Assembly: GCA_958439195.1 (NCBI GenBank)
Contig: OY288171.1
Coordinates: forward strand, 10,049-74,048
DNA: 64,000 nt
Direction: 5' to 3'
DNA from: an uncultured Paracoccaceae bacterium
Lineage (GTDB): Bacteria > Pseudomonadota > Alphaproteobacteria > Rhodobacterales > Rhodobacteraceae
The stretch's first letter is position 1; each line of letters starts with the position of its first letter. A model generated the notes under the pieces. It worked only from the letters and a program-made list of their open reading frames with translations. It was not told the origin of the DNA and made no database searches. The position numbers and the translations under genes are program-made. Positions 25,547 to 34,588 of this stretch are shown in pieces.

Positions 25547-25612
25547 GACTGCGTCCTCCAATTGCCGACAAGGTAATGTCTGCGCCCCGCGCAGACCACC
25601 CCCACCTTCCGA

Positions 25613-26350
25613 TCAACCATCGACCCGCGCCAGCGCATCCTGCAACACCGGCACCAACCGCGCCGCCCATTCCGCCTGCGCCTCAGGCGTCGTGATCAGG
25701 TCGTTGCGCAGTTCCACCAGCGTGTTCAGGCGGCCCGGTTGCAGGGCATGACGGTCAATCGCATCGCCCGGCAGGTGGCCGGAATAGGGTTCATTATCCC
25801 CGATGCACAGGTCCGGCTCTTGATGCAGCCTGCTGATCAGGGCGCGCGACAGGCGTTCATCCAGATGCGAATACAGCACCCCCACATGCCAGGGCCGGGG
25901 CGCGCGGCCCTTCAGGCAGGGGGTAAAGGAATGGATGGCCAGGATCACCACATCCGGCCGCCGCGCTGCCAATTGACCAAGCGCCGCGTGATAGGGGCGG
26001 TGCAGCCGGTCCAGCCGTTCCCCCACCCCCGTCGCATCAATATGCCGGTTCGCCGGAATGATGGTGCCGTCATACAGCTTCATCACCAGCGTCGGGTCAT
26101 CCTCGCCCCGGTTCGGATCAATCACCAGACGGCTGAAATCCGACAGGATCACCGGGCTGTCCAACCCCTCGCCCAGTGCAGTGGCCAGCCCCGCCGCCCC
26201 CACGTCATAGGCGATGTGGCGGCCCATATCCTCGGCCCCGATCCCCAGATCACCACCCGACACCCAGTCTGGCACCCGGTTCGACGCATGGTCGCAGGTG
26301 ACAAGCCACCGCCCCGGCCGCCCTTCTCCGATGATCTGATAGGCACTCAC
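25613..26350 (-). CDS. N-formylglutamate amidohydrolase family protein
   Basis: A 245-residue member of the FGase family (hydrolysis of N-formyl-L-glutamate to glutamate and formate, end of one histidine-degradation route; several members have other or unknown substrates). VTCDHASNRVP near residue 18 and ILAIHSFTP near 130 are the family's metal/active-site regions. GTG start at 26350. No hut genes are adjacent, so a link to histidine use is not shown. Divergent from pyruvate kinase. Confidence 0.87.
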   Translation of the reverse strand: MSAYQIIGEGRPGRWLVTCDHASNRVPDWVSGGDLGIGAEDMGRHIAYDVGAAGLATALGEGLDSPVILSDFSRLVIDPNRGEDDPTLVMKLYDGTIIPANRHIDATGVGERLDRLHRPYHAALGQLAARRPDVVILAIHSFTPCLKGRAPRPWHVGVLYSHLDERLSRALISRLHQEPDLCIGDNEPYSGHLPGDAIDRHALQPGRLNTLVELRNDLITTPEAQAEWAARLVPVLQDALARVDG

Positions 26351-26490
26351 ACCCGGTTTCCTTCGCCACCTTCATCAATTCGTCATTTATTCTGACGAAA
26401 GGAAAAGCGCCAGTTGCCCAAGCCCCCTGATTGCGCGATAAGACGCGCGGCCCACGACAAAAATGAAAAATTGCACAAGGAACGAGGCAT

Positions 26491-27939
26491 ATGAGACGCC
26501 TTCGGAATGTAAAAATCGTGGCCACGCTCGGTCCGGCTTCCAATGATTACGAAATGATCCGCGCCTTGTTCGAGGCGGGGGCAGATGTATTCCGCCTGAA
26601 CATGTCGCATGGTACGCATGACGATATCCGTGCGCGGCACGTCATCATCCGCCAGGTCGAGGCGGATACCGGACGCCCGATTGCCATCCTGGCCGATCTC
26701 CAGGGGCCAAAGCTGCGCGTCGGCACCTTTGCCAACCCGGATGGCGAAGATCTGGTCGAAGGCGCGGCCTTCCGCATGGATCTTGACCCCACACCGGGTG
26801 ACATCAGCCGTGTGCAACTGCCGCACCCGGAAATCTTTGCCGCGCTGGAACCGGGATCATCCCTGCTGGTGAACGATGGCAAGATCCGCCTGCACGTGGA
26901 AACCTGCGGCAAGGATTTCGCCAATTGCACCGTCACCGTGGGCGGCAATATCTCCAACCGCAAGGGCGTGAATGTCCCCGATGTGCTGCTGCCTGTGGCC
27001 GCCCTGTCGGACAAGGACCGCAAGGATCTGGAATTTGCCTGTGAACTGGGCGTGGACTGGCTTGCCCTGTCCTTTGTCCAGCGCCCCGAAGACGTGATCG
27101 AAGCCCGCGATCTGGCCCGTGGCCGTGCCGCCATCCTGTCCAAGATCGAAAAGCCCGCCGCGGTTAAGGCCTATGATGCCATTCTGGCGGTGTCTGATGG
27201 CATCATGGTTGCGCGCGGCGATCTGGGCGTCGAACTGCCCGTCTATTCCGTGCCGCCGATCCAGAAGAAACTGGTCCGCGGCGCGCGCGCGGCGGCAAAG
27301 CCGGTGATCGTGGCCACGCAGATGCTTGAATCCATGATCGAATCGCCCATGCCCACGCGGGCCGAGGTGTCGGATGTCGCCACCGCGATCTATGAAGGCG
27401 CGGATGCGATCATGCTTTCGGCGGAATCGGCAGCCGGGAAATACCCGATCGAAGCCGTCACCACGATGAACAACGTGGCCATCAGCGTCGAAAGCGACCC
27501 GGTCTATCGCCAGATCATCGAAGCCAGCCGCAACGTCAACCGCGCTTCGGTGGCCGACGGCATCGTCGCCGCCGCCCGCGAAATCGCGGAAAGCGCCGAC
27601 ATCAAGGCAATCTGCTGCTTCTCGCAATCCGGCACCACGGTCAGCCTTGTCGCCCGTGAACGCCCCCGCGTGCCGATCATCGCGCTGACGCCCCTGATCG
27701 GCACCGCGCGCCGCATGTCGCTTACCTGGGGGGCGCATTGCGTGATCTCGGAAGAACAGGACCGCTTCAAGGGCGCTGTCATCGCCGCCGTGCGCGCCGC
27801 GCGCACCTATGGCTTTGCGTCCGAAAAGGATCAGATCGTCCTGACCGCCGGGGTGCCGTTCAACGTGCAGGGCACGACAAACATCCTGCGCGTCGCGCCC
27901 TGCGACGAAAGATTGATCTACAAGGCCGATCCCGAATAA
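26491..27939 (+). CDS. pyk: pyruvate kinase
   Basis: Glycolytic enzyme: phosphoenolpyruvate + ADP to pyruvate + ATP. It is 482 residues. N-terminal MRRLRNVKIVATLGPAS, barrel with LSKIEKPAAVKAYDAI and the Mg site VARGDLGVELP near residue 240, then ATQMLESMIESPMPTRAEVSDVATA and a C-terminal regulatory domain (CCFSQSGTTVSLVARERP). AGGAACGAGGCAT precedes the ATG. Followed by a strong hairpin. Carbon flux near the C1/C2 module makes its allosteric control relevant, but no effector can be read here. Confidence 0.97.
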   Translation: MRRLRNVKIVATLGPASNDYEMIRALFEAGADVFRLNMSHGTHDDIRARHVIIRQVEADTGRPIAILADLQGPKLRVGTFANPDGEDLVEGAAFRMDLDPTPGDISRVQLPHPEIFAALEPGSSLLVNDGKIRLHVETCGKDFANCTVTVGGNISNRKGVNVPDVLLPVAALSDKDRKDLEFACELGVDWLALSFVQRPEDVIEARDLARGRAAILSKIEKPAAVKAYDAILAVSDGIMVARGDLGVELPVYSVPPIQKKLVRGARAAAKPVIVATQMLESMIESPMPTRAEVSDVATAIYEGADAIMLSAESAAGKYPIEAVTTMNNVAISVESDPVYRQIIEASRNVNRASVADGIVAAAREIAESADIKAICCFSQSGTTVSLVARERPRVPIIALTPLIGTARRMSLTWGAHCVISEEQDRFKGAVIAAVRAARTYGFASEKDQIVLTAGVPFNVQGTTNILRVAPCDERLIYKADPE

Positions 27940-27945
27940 GCTGAT

Positions 27946-27973
27946 ACGGCCCGCACCTTAAGGTGCGGGCCGT
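27946..27973 (+). terminator. hairpin after pyk
   Basis: Perfect 12-bp stem ACGGCCCGCACC/GGTGCGGGCCGT with a TTAA loop, followed by a weak GTTCGTTC tract. It ends 20 bp before the next start codon. Confidence 0.7.
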
Positions 27974-27993
27974 GTTCGTTCAGGGGTGCTGCC

Positions 27994-28224
27994 GTGGTCA
28001 ATACCAACGATCTTTCGCTTGTTCTGGGCATCATTCTTGCGGTCTTTGCCATCCCCTCGCTGCTGAACGCCTGGGCAGAGGATCGCCCCCCGCGCTTTGG
28101 CATGATCATCGGCCTGACCGGCCTTGTCCTTATTGGCATCGCCGTGTCGCGCAATCCGTCAGGCTACAGCCTGGGTGACATCCCGCCCGCCTTTGCCCGC
28201 GTGATCCGCGCCTTTATCGGCTGA
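27994..28224 (+). CDS. small two-helix membrane protein, paralogue 1
   Basis: A 76-residue protein starting at GTG 27994, with hydrophobic segments at about 7–25 (LVLGIILAVFAIPSLLNAW) and 38–54 (MIIGLTGLVLIGIAV), joined by an acidic/basic DRPPRF turn. Function unknown. The next gene encodes a clear paralogue sharing IPSLL-A and DR-P. AGGGGTGCTGCC precedes the start. Confidence 0.7.
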   Translation: MVNTNDLSLVLGIILAVFAIPSLLNAWAEDRPPRFGMIIGLTGLVLIGIAVSRNPSGYSLGDIPPAFARVIRAFIG

Positions 28225-28329
28225 CCGGCCCATCGGCACGTCTTGAAGATTGCGGCGGTTGCTGCAAGCTGCGCGCGGTGCAGGTGGCCCCCGACATGGC
28301 GTCAGAGGTGGAAGGATGCGGGTGAACAC

Positions 28330-28554
28330 ATGGATCATGACCTACTTCTCATCCTTGGTCTGGCTTTGCTGGCCTTGTCCATCCCGTCGCTTCTGTCCGC
28401 CCTGATCGACGACAGGCTGCCCTTCGTGGCTGCAATCGGCATCCTTGTCGGGATCGGCCTTGCCACCTGGGGCGTCGTCGGCGGCGATCACGGCCTGCAC
28501 CCCGCCGCCCTGCCACATCTGTTCTTCGAGGTGCTGGGCCGCTATCTGCCATGA
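28330..28554 (+). CDS. small two-helix membrane protein, paralogue 2
   Basis: A 74-residue protein with hydrophobic segments at about 5–22 (LLLILGLALLALSIPSLLS) and 34–52 (IGILVGIGLATWGVVGG). It shares length, topology and the IPSLLxA…DRxP core with the gene 106 bp upstream, so a local duplication is likely. It ends 118 bp before rpmI. Function unknown. Confidence 0.68.
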   Translation: MDHDLLLILGLALLALSIPSLLSALIDDRLPFVAAIGILVGIGLATWGVVGGDHGLHPAALPHLFFEVLGRYLP

Positions 28555-28672
28555 CGGGCCTGCTTTTTCCCTTGCACCCGTCCCCACCCCCGCCTATACG
28601 GCCCACCTTGCGATACCCGCGCGTCCGGCCAAAGTGGCATGCCGAGTCGCGCCTGCAACCACGGAGATGGAA

Positions 28673-28873
28673 ATGCCCAAGATGAAGACCAAGTCGGCGG
28701 CCAAGAAGCGGTTCAGCTTCACAGCCTCCGGTCGGGCCAAGGCCGGCGTCGCCGGCAAGCGCCACGGCATGATCAAGCGCACGACAAAGTTCATTCGCGA
28801 TGCTTCCGGCACGATGCTGCTGTCCCCCTCGGACAGCAAGATCGTCAAGAAGTACATGCCCTACGACCGGTAA
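28673..28873 (+). CDS. rpmI: 50S ribosomal protein L35
   Basis: A 66-residue basic ribosomal protein of the large subunit. MPKMKTKSAAKKRF at the N-terminus, RHGMIKRTTKFIRDASG and the terminal MPYDR match bL35. CACGGAGATGGAA gives the ribosome site. Co-transcribed with rplT 12 bp downstream; infC, which often precedes this pair, is not adjacent. Confidence 0.97.
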   Translation: MPKMKTKSAAKKRFSFTASGRAKAGVAGKRHGMIKRTTKFIRDASGTMLLSPSDSKIVKKYMPYDR

Positions 28874-28885
28874 GGAGAACACCAG

Positions 28886-29248
28886 ATGTCCCGCGTCAAA
28901 TCCGGTGTCGTGACCCACGCCCGTCACCGCAAAGTCATCAAGGCCGCTGCCGGTTACTACGGCGCCCGGTCGCGCAACTTCCGCACCGCCACCCAGGCGG
29001 TCGACAAGGCCAACCAGTATGCCACCCGTGACCGCAAGGTCCGCAAGCGCAACTTCCGCGCCCTGTGGATTCAGCGGATCAACGCAGCCGTGCGTCTGTT
29101 CGACCTTGAGATGACCTATTCCAAGTTCATCAATGGTCTGGCCAAGGCCGGGATCGAAGTGGACCGCAAGGTTCTGGCCGATCTCGCCGTGCATGAACCA
29201 GAGGCGTTCAACGCCATCGCCGCGCAGGCAAAGGCCGCTCTGGCCTGA
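28886..29248 (+). CDS. rplT: 50S ribosomal protein L20
   Basis: A 120-residue 23S-rRNA-binding assembly protein, bL20. MSRVKSGVVTHARHRKVIKAA, YYGARSRNFRTA and the C-terminal globular half (ALWIQRINAAVR, YSKFINGLAKAGIEVDRKVLADLA) are unambiguous. TAAGGAGAACACCAG precedes the ATG. In other bacteria L20 represses its own operon; no leader operator could be identified here. Confidence 0.98.
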   Translation: MSRVKSGVVTHARHRKVIKAAAGYYGARSRNFRTATQAVDKANQYATRDRKVRKRNFRALWIQRINAAVRLFDLEMTYSKFINGLAKAGIEVDRKVLADLAVHEPEAFNAIAAQAKAALA

Positions 29249-29271
29249 TCCACGGATCACAATCGGAATGG

Positions 29272-29299
29272 AAAAGGCCGCCCCTCGGGCGGCCTTTTT
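29272..29299 (+). terminator. intrinsic terminator of rpmI-rplT
   Basis: AAAAGGCCGCCC/GGGCGGCCTTTT stem with a CTC loop ending in five T; 23 bp after the rplT stop. Confidence 0.92.
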
Positions 29300-29542
29300 G
29301 TCATTCCACCCTGCCAAACCGCCCCGGATCATCGCCTTGGCGTAAACCTTTTGCTGCCCCGGCCGTTCTGGCCCTGGAAGCGGCACAAAAAGGATTTGCA
29401 GAATCGCACAAACCACAGCCCTTGATTGCATGATGGTTCACAACACCATCGCCACAAGCCCCAACTCTGCCTGACTTTTCCCTTAATCCTGCCTTTGCCA
29501 CATGCAACCTGAACGCGAAAATTGTATCGAAAGACCTGCCTC

Positions 29543-30232
29543 ATGCTCCGCCCGCTTGTTGCCCTTCTGTCCCTGTTCCTTCTTTTCGGCTGCGGCGAGG
29601 TGGTCACCACCAGCACAAAGGATGCCCGTATCCTGCTGATGGGCGATTCCATGATGGCGGCCAATCGCGGATCGGGCCGCGCCGTGGCCAACGCCATCGA
29701 ACGGCAACTGGGCGAAGAGGTGATTGACCGCTCTGTCATCGCATCGCGCTATTTCTATTACCTGCCGATCTCTGGCGCCGCCGGTTTGCGCCTGCCCGCG
29801 CAATATCAGGCGGGCAACTGGGATTGGGTGGTGATCAACGGCGGTGGCAATGACCTGATGTTCGGCTGCGGCTGTGGCATGTGCAACACTATGGTCAACC
29901 GGCTGGTCAGCCCCGATGGCAGCAGCGGCGCAATCCCGGAACTGGTGGCGCGCATCCGCAAAAGCGGGGCCAAGGTCGCCTATGCCGGCTACCTTCGCAA
30001 TCCCGGCCTTTATACCCCGGTCCGCGCGTGCCGCCCTTATGGCGATGAACTGGATCGCCGCCTTGCCCGCCTGGCCGCCCGCGACCCCGGCTTCATTTTC
30101 CTGCCCATGTCCGATCTGGTGCCATATGGCGATCCGTCGCTGCATCATCAGGACATGATCCACCCTTCGCCCAAAGGCAGCGCCGCCATCGGCAACCGCA
30201 TCGCCGCCGCCATCCGCACAGCAGGGGGCTGA
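29543..30232 (+). CDS. SGNH/GDSL-hydrolase lipoprotein
   Basis: A 229-residue lipoprotein (MLRPLVALLSLFLLFGC, lipobox LFGC) with an SGNH hydrolase fold. Block I nucleophile in MGDSMM, block III INGGGND, and block V catalytic Asp-His in HHQDMIHPSPKG. A small Cys cluster FGCGCGMCN is unusual. It is likely an outer- or inner-membrane-anchored periplasmic esterase, for example acting on acetylated cell-wall or glycan groups; substrate unknown. Start by position of the signal peptide; TTG at 29522 would add seven residues. Confidence 0.8.
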   Translation: MLRPLVALLSLFLLFGCGEVVTTSTKDARILLMGDSMMAANRGSGRAVANAIERQLGEEVIDRSVIASRYFYYLPISGAAGLRLPAQYQAGNWDWVVINGGGNDLMFGCGCGMCNTMVNRLVSPDGSSGAIPELVARIRKSGAKVAYAGYLRNPGLYTPVRACRPYGDELDRRLARLAARDPGFIFLPMSDLVPYGDPSLHHQDMIHPSPKGSAAIGNRIAAAIRTAGG

Positions 30233-30329
30233 CCGGCGGACGGGGCAGCGGACGGGGCCACGCGCCCCCTTCCCCTTGCATCGCGCCCCCCTTCCCGCTA
30301 CCACCCCTCCGCACCCTGAGGAGGCTTTC

Positions 30330-31412
30330 ATGGACGGGCTAGACACGCTCAAGGCCAAATATCTGACCGCCGTCGCCAATGCCGTGGACGAATCCGCGCT
30401 TGAGGAAGTGCGCGTCGCGGCCCTTGGCAAAAAGGGTGAAATCAGCGCCATGATGGCCACCCTCGGCAAGATGGAACCCGACGCCCGCAAGGCCGCCGGG
30501 GCCATGCTGAATGCGCTGAAAGATGAAATCGACGCCGCCCTGCGCGCCCGCAAGGCAGGGCTTGCCGATGCCGCACTTGATGCGCGGCTGCGCACCGAAT
30601 GGCTGGATGTCACCCTGCCGGGGCGGCCCCGCCCGCGCGGCACCATCCACCCCGTCAGCCAGGTGATGGACGAACTGACCGCCATCTTTGCCGATATGGG
30701 CTTTGCCGTGGCCGAAGGCCCACAGGTGGAATCCGACTGGTATAACTTTGATGCGCTGAACATCCCGCCCGAACACCCCGCGCGGCAGGAACATGACACC
30801 TTCTTCATGCACCGCGCGCCGGGCGACAACCGCCCGCCCCATGTGCTGCGCACCCATACCAGCCCGGTCCAGATCCGCGCCATGACAGAACAGGGCGCGC
30901 CCATCCGCGTGATCGCTCCGGGGCGCGTCTACCGCATGGATATGGATCAGACCCATACCCCGATGTTCCATCAGGTCGAAGGTTTGGCCATCGACCGCGA
31001 CATCAGCATGGCCAACCTGAAATGGGTGCTGGAAGAATTCTGCCGCGCCTACTTTGAGGTGCCGTCGGTGGAACTGCGCTTTCGTGCCAGCCACTTCCCC
31101 TTCACCGAACCCTCCGCCGAGGTGGACATCCGCTGTTCCTGGGAAGGTGGCCAGCTAAAGATCGGCCAAGGCGACAAGTGGATGGAAATCCTCGGCTCCG
31201 GCATGGTCCACCCCAAGGTGCTGCAAGCGGCCGGTGTGGACCCGACCCAATGGCAGGGATTTGCCTTTGGCATGGGCATCGACCGCATCGCCATGCTGAA
31301 ATACGGCATCCCTGACCTGCGCGCCTTCTTTGAATCCGACCTGCGCTGGCTGCGCCATTACGGATTTGCCGCGCTGGACATGCCCGATCTGCCCGGCGGT
31401 CTGTCGCGCTGA
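30330..31412 (+). CDS. pheS: phenylalanine--tRNA ligase alpha subunit
   Basis: Catalytic class-II subunit of the heterotetrameric PheRS charging tRNA-Phe. It is 360 residues: an N-terminal coiled-coil, then the class-II core with HPVSQV, GPQVESDWYNFDALNIP, the motif-2 region GRVYRMDMDQTHTPMFHQVEGL, and motif 3 GFAFGMGIDRIAMLKYGI. TGAGGAGGCTTTC precedes the ATG at 30330. A terminator follows, so pheT, 361 bp on, may have its own promoter. Confidence 0.97.
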   Translation: MDGLDTLKAKYLTAVANAVDESALEEVRVAALGKKGEISAMMATLGKMEPDARKAAGAMLNALKDEIDAALRARKAGLADAALDARLRTEWLDVTLPGRPRPRGTIHPVSQVMDELTAIFADMGFAVAEGPQVESDWYNFDALNIPPEHPARQEHDTFFMHRAPGDNRPPHVLRTHTSPVQIRAMTEQGAPIRVIAPGRVYRMDMDQTHTPMFHQVEGLAIDRDISMANLKWVLEEFCRAYFEVPSVELRFRASHFPFTEPSAEVDIRCSWEGGQLKIGQGDKWMEILGSGMVHPKVLQAAGVDPTQWQGFAFGMGIDRIAMLKYGIPDLRAFFESDLRWLRHYGFAALDMPDLPGGLSR

Positions 31413-31450
31413 CCCGCGCCCGCCAATCCGCATCTGCCGAAAGGCAAAGG

Positions 31451-31478
31451 AAAGCCCCGCCAAGGCGGGGCTTTCTTC
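31451..31478 (+). terminator. intrinsic terminator after pheS
   Basis: AAAGCCCCGC/GCGGGGCTTT stem with a CAAG loop, then TTTCTTCGTTTTC. Confidence 0.85.
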
Positions 31479-31500
31479 GTTTTCAAATGTCTGTCAGCCT

Positions 31501-31608
31501 TCAAATGAACAAAAGCAGCAGCGCAAGCAGCGACAAGCCCATAATCAGGATCAGTCGCCATGCCGGGACACGGCGGTTTTGGTCGGGTACTTTAAACATC
31601 GGGTCCAT
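31501..31608 (-). CDS. possible 35-residue membrane miniprotein between pheS and pheT
   Basis: A short minus-strand ORF begins MDPMFKVPDQNRRVPAWR and ends in one hydrophobic helix (LILIMGLSLLALLLLFI). It lies wholly in the pheS–pheT gap and has the look of a real single-pass miniprotein: charged N-terminus, then helix, then stop. There is no convincing ribosome site for the ATG at 31608; ATG at 31599 has GGA nearby. The open frame upstream is antisense to pheT and is not claimed. Confidence 0.4.
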   Translation of the reverse strand: MDPMFKVPDQNRRVPAWRLILIMGLSLLALLLLFI

Positions 31609-31773
31609 AGCCAAAGGGATGCCACCCATCCGGTTCGAAAATGTGGCACATCCGCGCCCCATGCCGGGCACCCTCTGAACAACCCGTTTCCAGATTGGAA
31701 ACCCCTCCCGCACCTTCCCCTCGCCGTCCCTTTGCGCTAATCCCTGCCCTGCACTTCCAAAGGGACCGGCCCG

Positions 31774-34182
31774 ATGAAATTCACCCTCTCCTGGCTCAAG
31801 GACCACCTCGAAACCGAGGCTCCGCTGGATGACATCCTCTATGCCCTCACCGATCTGGGCCTGGAGGTAGAGGATGTGACCAATCCCGCCGCCAAACTGG
31901 CCCCCTTTACCATCGCCAGGGTGTTGACCGCAGAAAAGCACCCCGATGCCGACAAGCTGCGCGTCTGCCGCGTGCTGACGGATGAAGGCGAAAAGCAGAT
32001 CGTCTGCGGCGCCCCCAACGCCCGCGCAGGCATCACCGTCGTGCTGTGCAAGCCGGGCGATTACGTGCCGGGCATCGACGTGACCTTGGGCGTGGGCAAG
32101 ATCCGCGGCGTGGAATCCCACGGCATGATGGCATCCGAACGCGAACTGGAACTGTCCGACGAACATAACGGTATCATCGAACTGCCGTCGGGCGAGGTGG
32201 GCCAGCGTTTCGTGGACTGGCTGGCCGAACACCGCCCCGCCGCCGTGGATACGATGATCCATATCAAGATCACCCCCAACCGCCCCGATGCGCTGGGCGT
32301 GCGCGGCATTGCCCGTGACCTTGCCGCGCGCGGCCTTGGCACGCTCAAACCGCTGCCCATCCCCCCCATCACAGGCGGCTTTCCCTGCCCGATCACTGTC
32401 GAAATCGCCCCCCCGCTCAAGGCCAAAGGCTGCCCGCTGTTTGCCGGTCGCCTGATCCGTGGCGTGACCAACGGCCCCTCCCCCGCCTGGCTGCAAGCGC
32501 GCCTCATCGCCATCGGCCTGCGGCCCATTTCGGCGCTGGTCGACATCACCAACTACTTCACCTTTGGCCTGAACCGCCCGCTTCATGTGTTCGATGCCGC
32601 CAAGGTCAAAGGCCCCATCCGCATTCACCCCGCACAGGGCGGCGAAGAGCTGCTCGCCCTCGACGGCAAGACCTACACGATGCAGCCCGGCATGATGCTG
32701 ATCTCTGATGATCAGGGGCCGGAATCGCTGGCCGGCATCATGGGCGGCGAACATTCGGGCTGCACCGAAACGACGACCGATGTCTTTCTCGAATCCGCCT
32801 ATTGGGATCCGATCACCATCGCCGCCACGGGCCGCGCGCTGAAGATCAATTCCGATGCCCGCTACCGCTTTGAACGCGGCGTCGATCCCGCCTTCACCCT
32901 GCCGGGGCTGGACCTTGCCACGCAGATGATCGTTGATCTTTGCGGCGGCACCCCGTCCGATCTCGCGCTGGATGGCGCGGTGCCGGACACCACCCGCGCC
33001 TATCGCCTTGATCCCGCCCGTGTCATCTCGCTCGTCGGGATGGACATCCCTGAGGCCGAACAGCGCCGCACGTTGCAGGCATTGGGCTTTACCCTGAACG
33101 GCGACATGGCCACGCCCCCCACATGGCGCCCCGATGTGCTGGGAGAGGCCGATCTGGTCGAAGAGGTCGCCCGCATCGCCAGCCTGACAAAGCTGCAAGG
33201 CAAACCCCTGCGCCGCACGTTGCCGGGTGTGCCTCAGCCGATTCTGACCCCGCTGCAACAGCGCGAAAAGGCCACCCGGCGCATGCTTGCCGCCTTGGGC
33301 TATAATGAATGCGTCACCTACAGCTTCATTGATGCCGAAGCCGCCACCCTGTTCGGCGGTGGGTCCGATGCGCTGCGGGTCGAAAACCCGATCTCGTCTG
33401 AAATGACCCATCTTCGCCCCGATCTGCTGCCCGGCCTGCTGCGCGCCGCCGCCCGCAATCAGGCGCGCGGCTTTGCCGATCTGGCGCTGTGCGAGGTTGG
33501 CCCCGCCTTTCAGGGCGGCGAACCGGGGGAACAGCACCTGCAAGCCACGGGCCTGCTGGTCGGCCACACCGCCCCGCGCGATCCACACGGCAGCCGCCGC
33601 CCCGTCGATGTCTTTGACGCCAAGGCCGACGCCGAAGCGGTGCTGGCCGCCCTGTCTGCCCCCGCCCGCGTGCAGATCACCCGCAAGGTGGCCGATTGGT
33701 GGCATCCGGGCCGATCGGGCAGCATCGGCCTTGGCCCCAACACGCTGGCCACCTTTGGCGAAGTGCATCCCCGCATTCTGGCCGCGCTGGGGGTAAAAGG
33801 TCCGGCGATGGCCTTTACAATCCTTATTGCCACTGTGCCGCAGCCCAAGGTGAAAACCCCCACCCGTCCCGCGCTCGCCATCAGCGATCTACAGGCGGTG
33901 GAACGCGATTTCGCCTTTGTGGTGGATAGCGGGGTTGAATCGCTGACCGCGATCAACGCCGCGCAGGGGGCCGATAAGGCGCTCATCGAAAGCGTTCGCC
34001 TGTTCGATCACTTCAGCGGTGAAAAAGCCGAATCGCAGATGGGACCGGGCAAGAAATCCATCGCCCTGACGGTGCGTCTGCAACCGATGGAAAAAACTCT
34101 GACCGAGGCGGAAATCGACGCCGTCTCTGCCAAGGTCATTGAAAAGGTGACGAAGGCCACAGGCGGCACCCTTCGTGGTTGA
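31774..34182 (+). CDS. pheT: phenylalanine--tRNA ligase beta subunit
   Basis: Second PheRS subunit, carrying editing and tRNA contacts. It is 802 residues. Order: N-terminal MKFTLSWLKDHLET, tRNA-binding OB domain (about 40–150, ARVLTAEKHPDADKLRVC), B3/B4 editing region (ITPNRPDALGVRGIARDLAARG; DITNYFTFGLNRPLHVFD), B5 domain, a catalytic-like core (RYRFERGVDPAF), and a C-terminal anticodon-binding FDX-ACB domain (YSFIDAE earlier; LFDHFSGEKAESQMGPGKKSIALTVRLQP). CCAAAGGGACCGGCCCG precedes the start. Confidence 0.97.
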   Translation: MKFTLSWLKDHLETEAPLDDILYALTDLGLEVEDVTNPAAKLAPFTIARVLTAEKHPDADKLRVCRVLTDEGEKQIVCGAPNARAGITVVLCKPGDYVPGIDVTLGVGKIRGVESHGMMASERELELSDEHNGIIELPSGEVGQRFVDWLAEHRPAAVDTMIHIKITPNRPDALGVRGIARDLAARGLGTLKPLPIPPITGGFPCPITVEIAPPLKAKGCPLFAGRLIRGVTNGPSPAWLQARLIAIGLRPISALVDITNYFTFGLNRPLHVFDAAKVKGPIRIHPAQGGEELLALDGKTYTMQPGMMLISDDQGPESLAGIMGGEHSGCTETTTDVFLESAYWDPITIAATGRALKINSDARYRFERGVDPAFTLPGLDLATQMIVDLCGGTPSDLALDGAVPDTTRAYRLDPARVISLVGMDIPEAEQRRTLQALGFTLNGDMATPPTWRPDVLGEADLVEEVARIASLTKLQGKPLRRTLPGVPQPILTPLQQREKATRRMLAALGYNECVTYSFIDAEAATLFGGGSDALRVENPISSEMTHLRPDLLPGLLRAAARNQARGFADLALCEVGPAFQGGEPGEQHLQATGLLVGHTAPRDPHGSRRPVDVFDAKADAEAVLAALSAPARVQITRKVADWWHPGRSGSIGLGPNTLATFGEVHPRILAALGVKGPAMAFTILIATVPQPKVKTPTRPALAISDLQAVERDFAFVVDSGVESLTAINAAQGADKALIESVRLFDHFSGEKAESQMGPGKKSIALTVRLQPMEKTLTEAEIDAVSAKVIEKVTKATGGTLRG

Positions 34183-34194
34183 CCAGCCGCCAAG

Positions 34195-34239
34195 GCGGAA
34201 AATGGCGCATTTTCCGCGCGGTTTTCTGACGCAGAAAAC
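34195..34239. repeat. double-hairpin palindromic repeat, copy A
   Basis: GCGGAAAATG–GCG–CATTTTCCGC (34195–34217) followed by GTTTTCTG–ACG–CAGAAAAC (34221–34239). The same pair of hairpins recurs at 34589–34631. Located 13 bp after the pheT stop in a 626-bp non-coding gap. Confidence 0.85.
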
Positions 34240-34520
34240 GGATGGGCGTCCTGCAAGGGACGCCCAACCCGAGCGGAACCAGCCCGCGAAACGGACTAAT
34301 AGTGCTCCCCCCAAAAGGCACAGCACCCCTTTACCAAGACGCACCCGACTGCCGCTTCACCTTAGCGCAGATACTCAAATCCCTTGACGGTCCTCGGCCC
34401 ATTCGCCCGGCGAAAGGCCCCTATGTCACTGGCAAAAGACGTCGCTACCGGAACCAACCCCCAAACATCATGGTACTCAGCCTGATCCACCGCTCAGGTT
34501 CAGGCGCTCTGCATAGCCCT

Positions 34521-34541
34521 TTCATCTTGGCTCAAATACCC
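34521..34541 (+). repeat. dispersed intergenic motif, copy 3
   Basis: TTCATCTTGG-CT-CAAATACCC, between the two double-hairpin repeats; related to copies at 2554–2578 and 20538–20558. Confidence 0.5.
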
Positions 34542-34588
34542 GTCTCCTCCAGCAGCCCCCGTCGCCTTCCTCACCCAGAAGGCACCCT

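Noticed and set aside
30233..30329. Phe-rich leader peptide (attenuator) before pheS
   Set aside because: The gap is short and contains no run of Phe codons or paired attenuator hairpins.
31609..33768. Long minus-strand open frame across pheT, continuous with the possible miniprotein
   Set aside because: Antisense to pheT and of biased composition. Only its last 35 codons, outside pheT, were kept as a tentative miniprotein.
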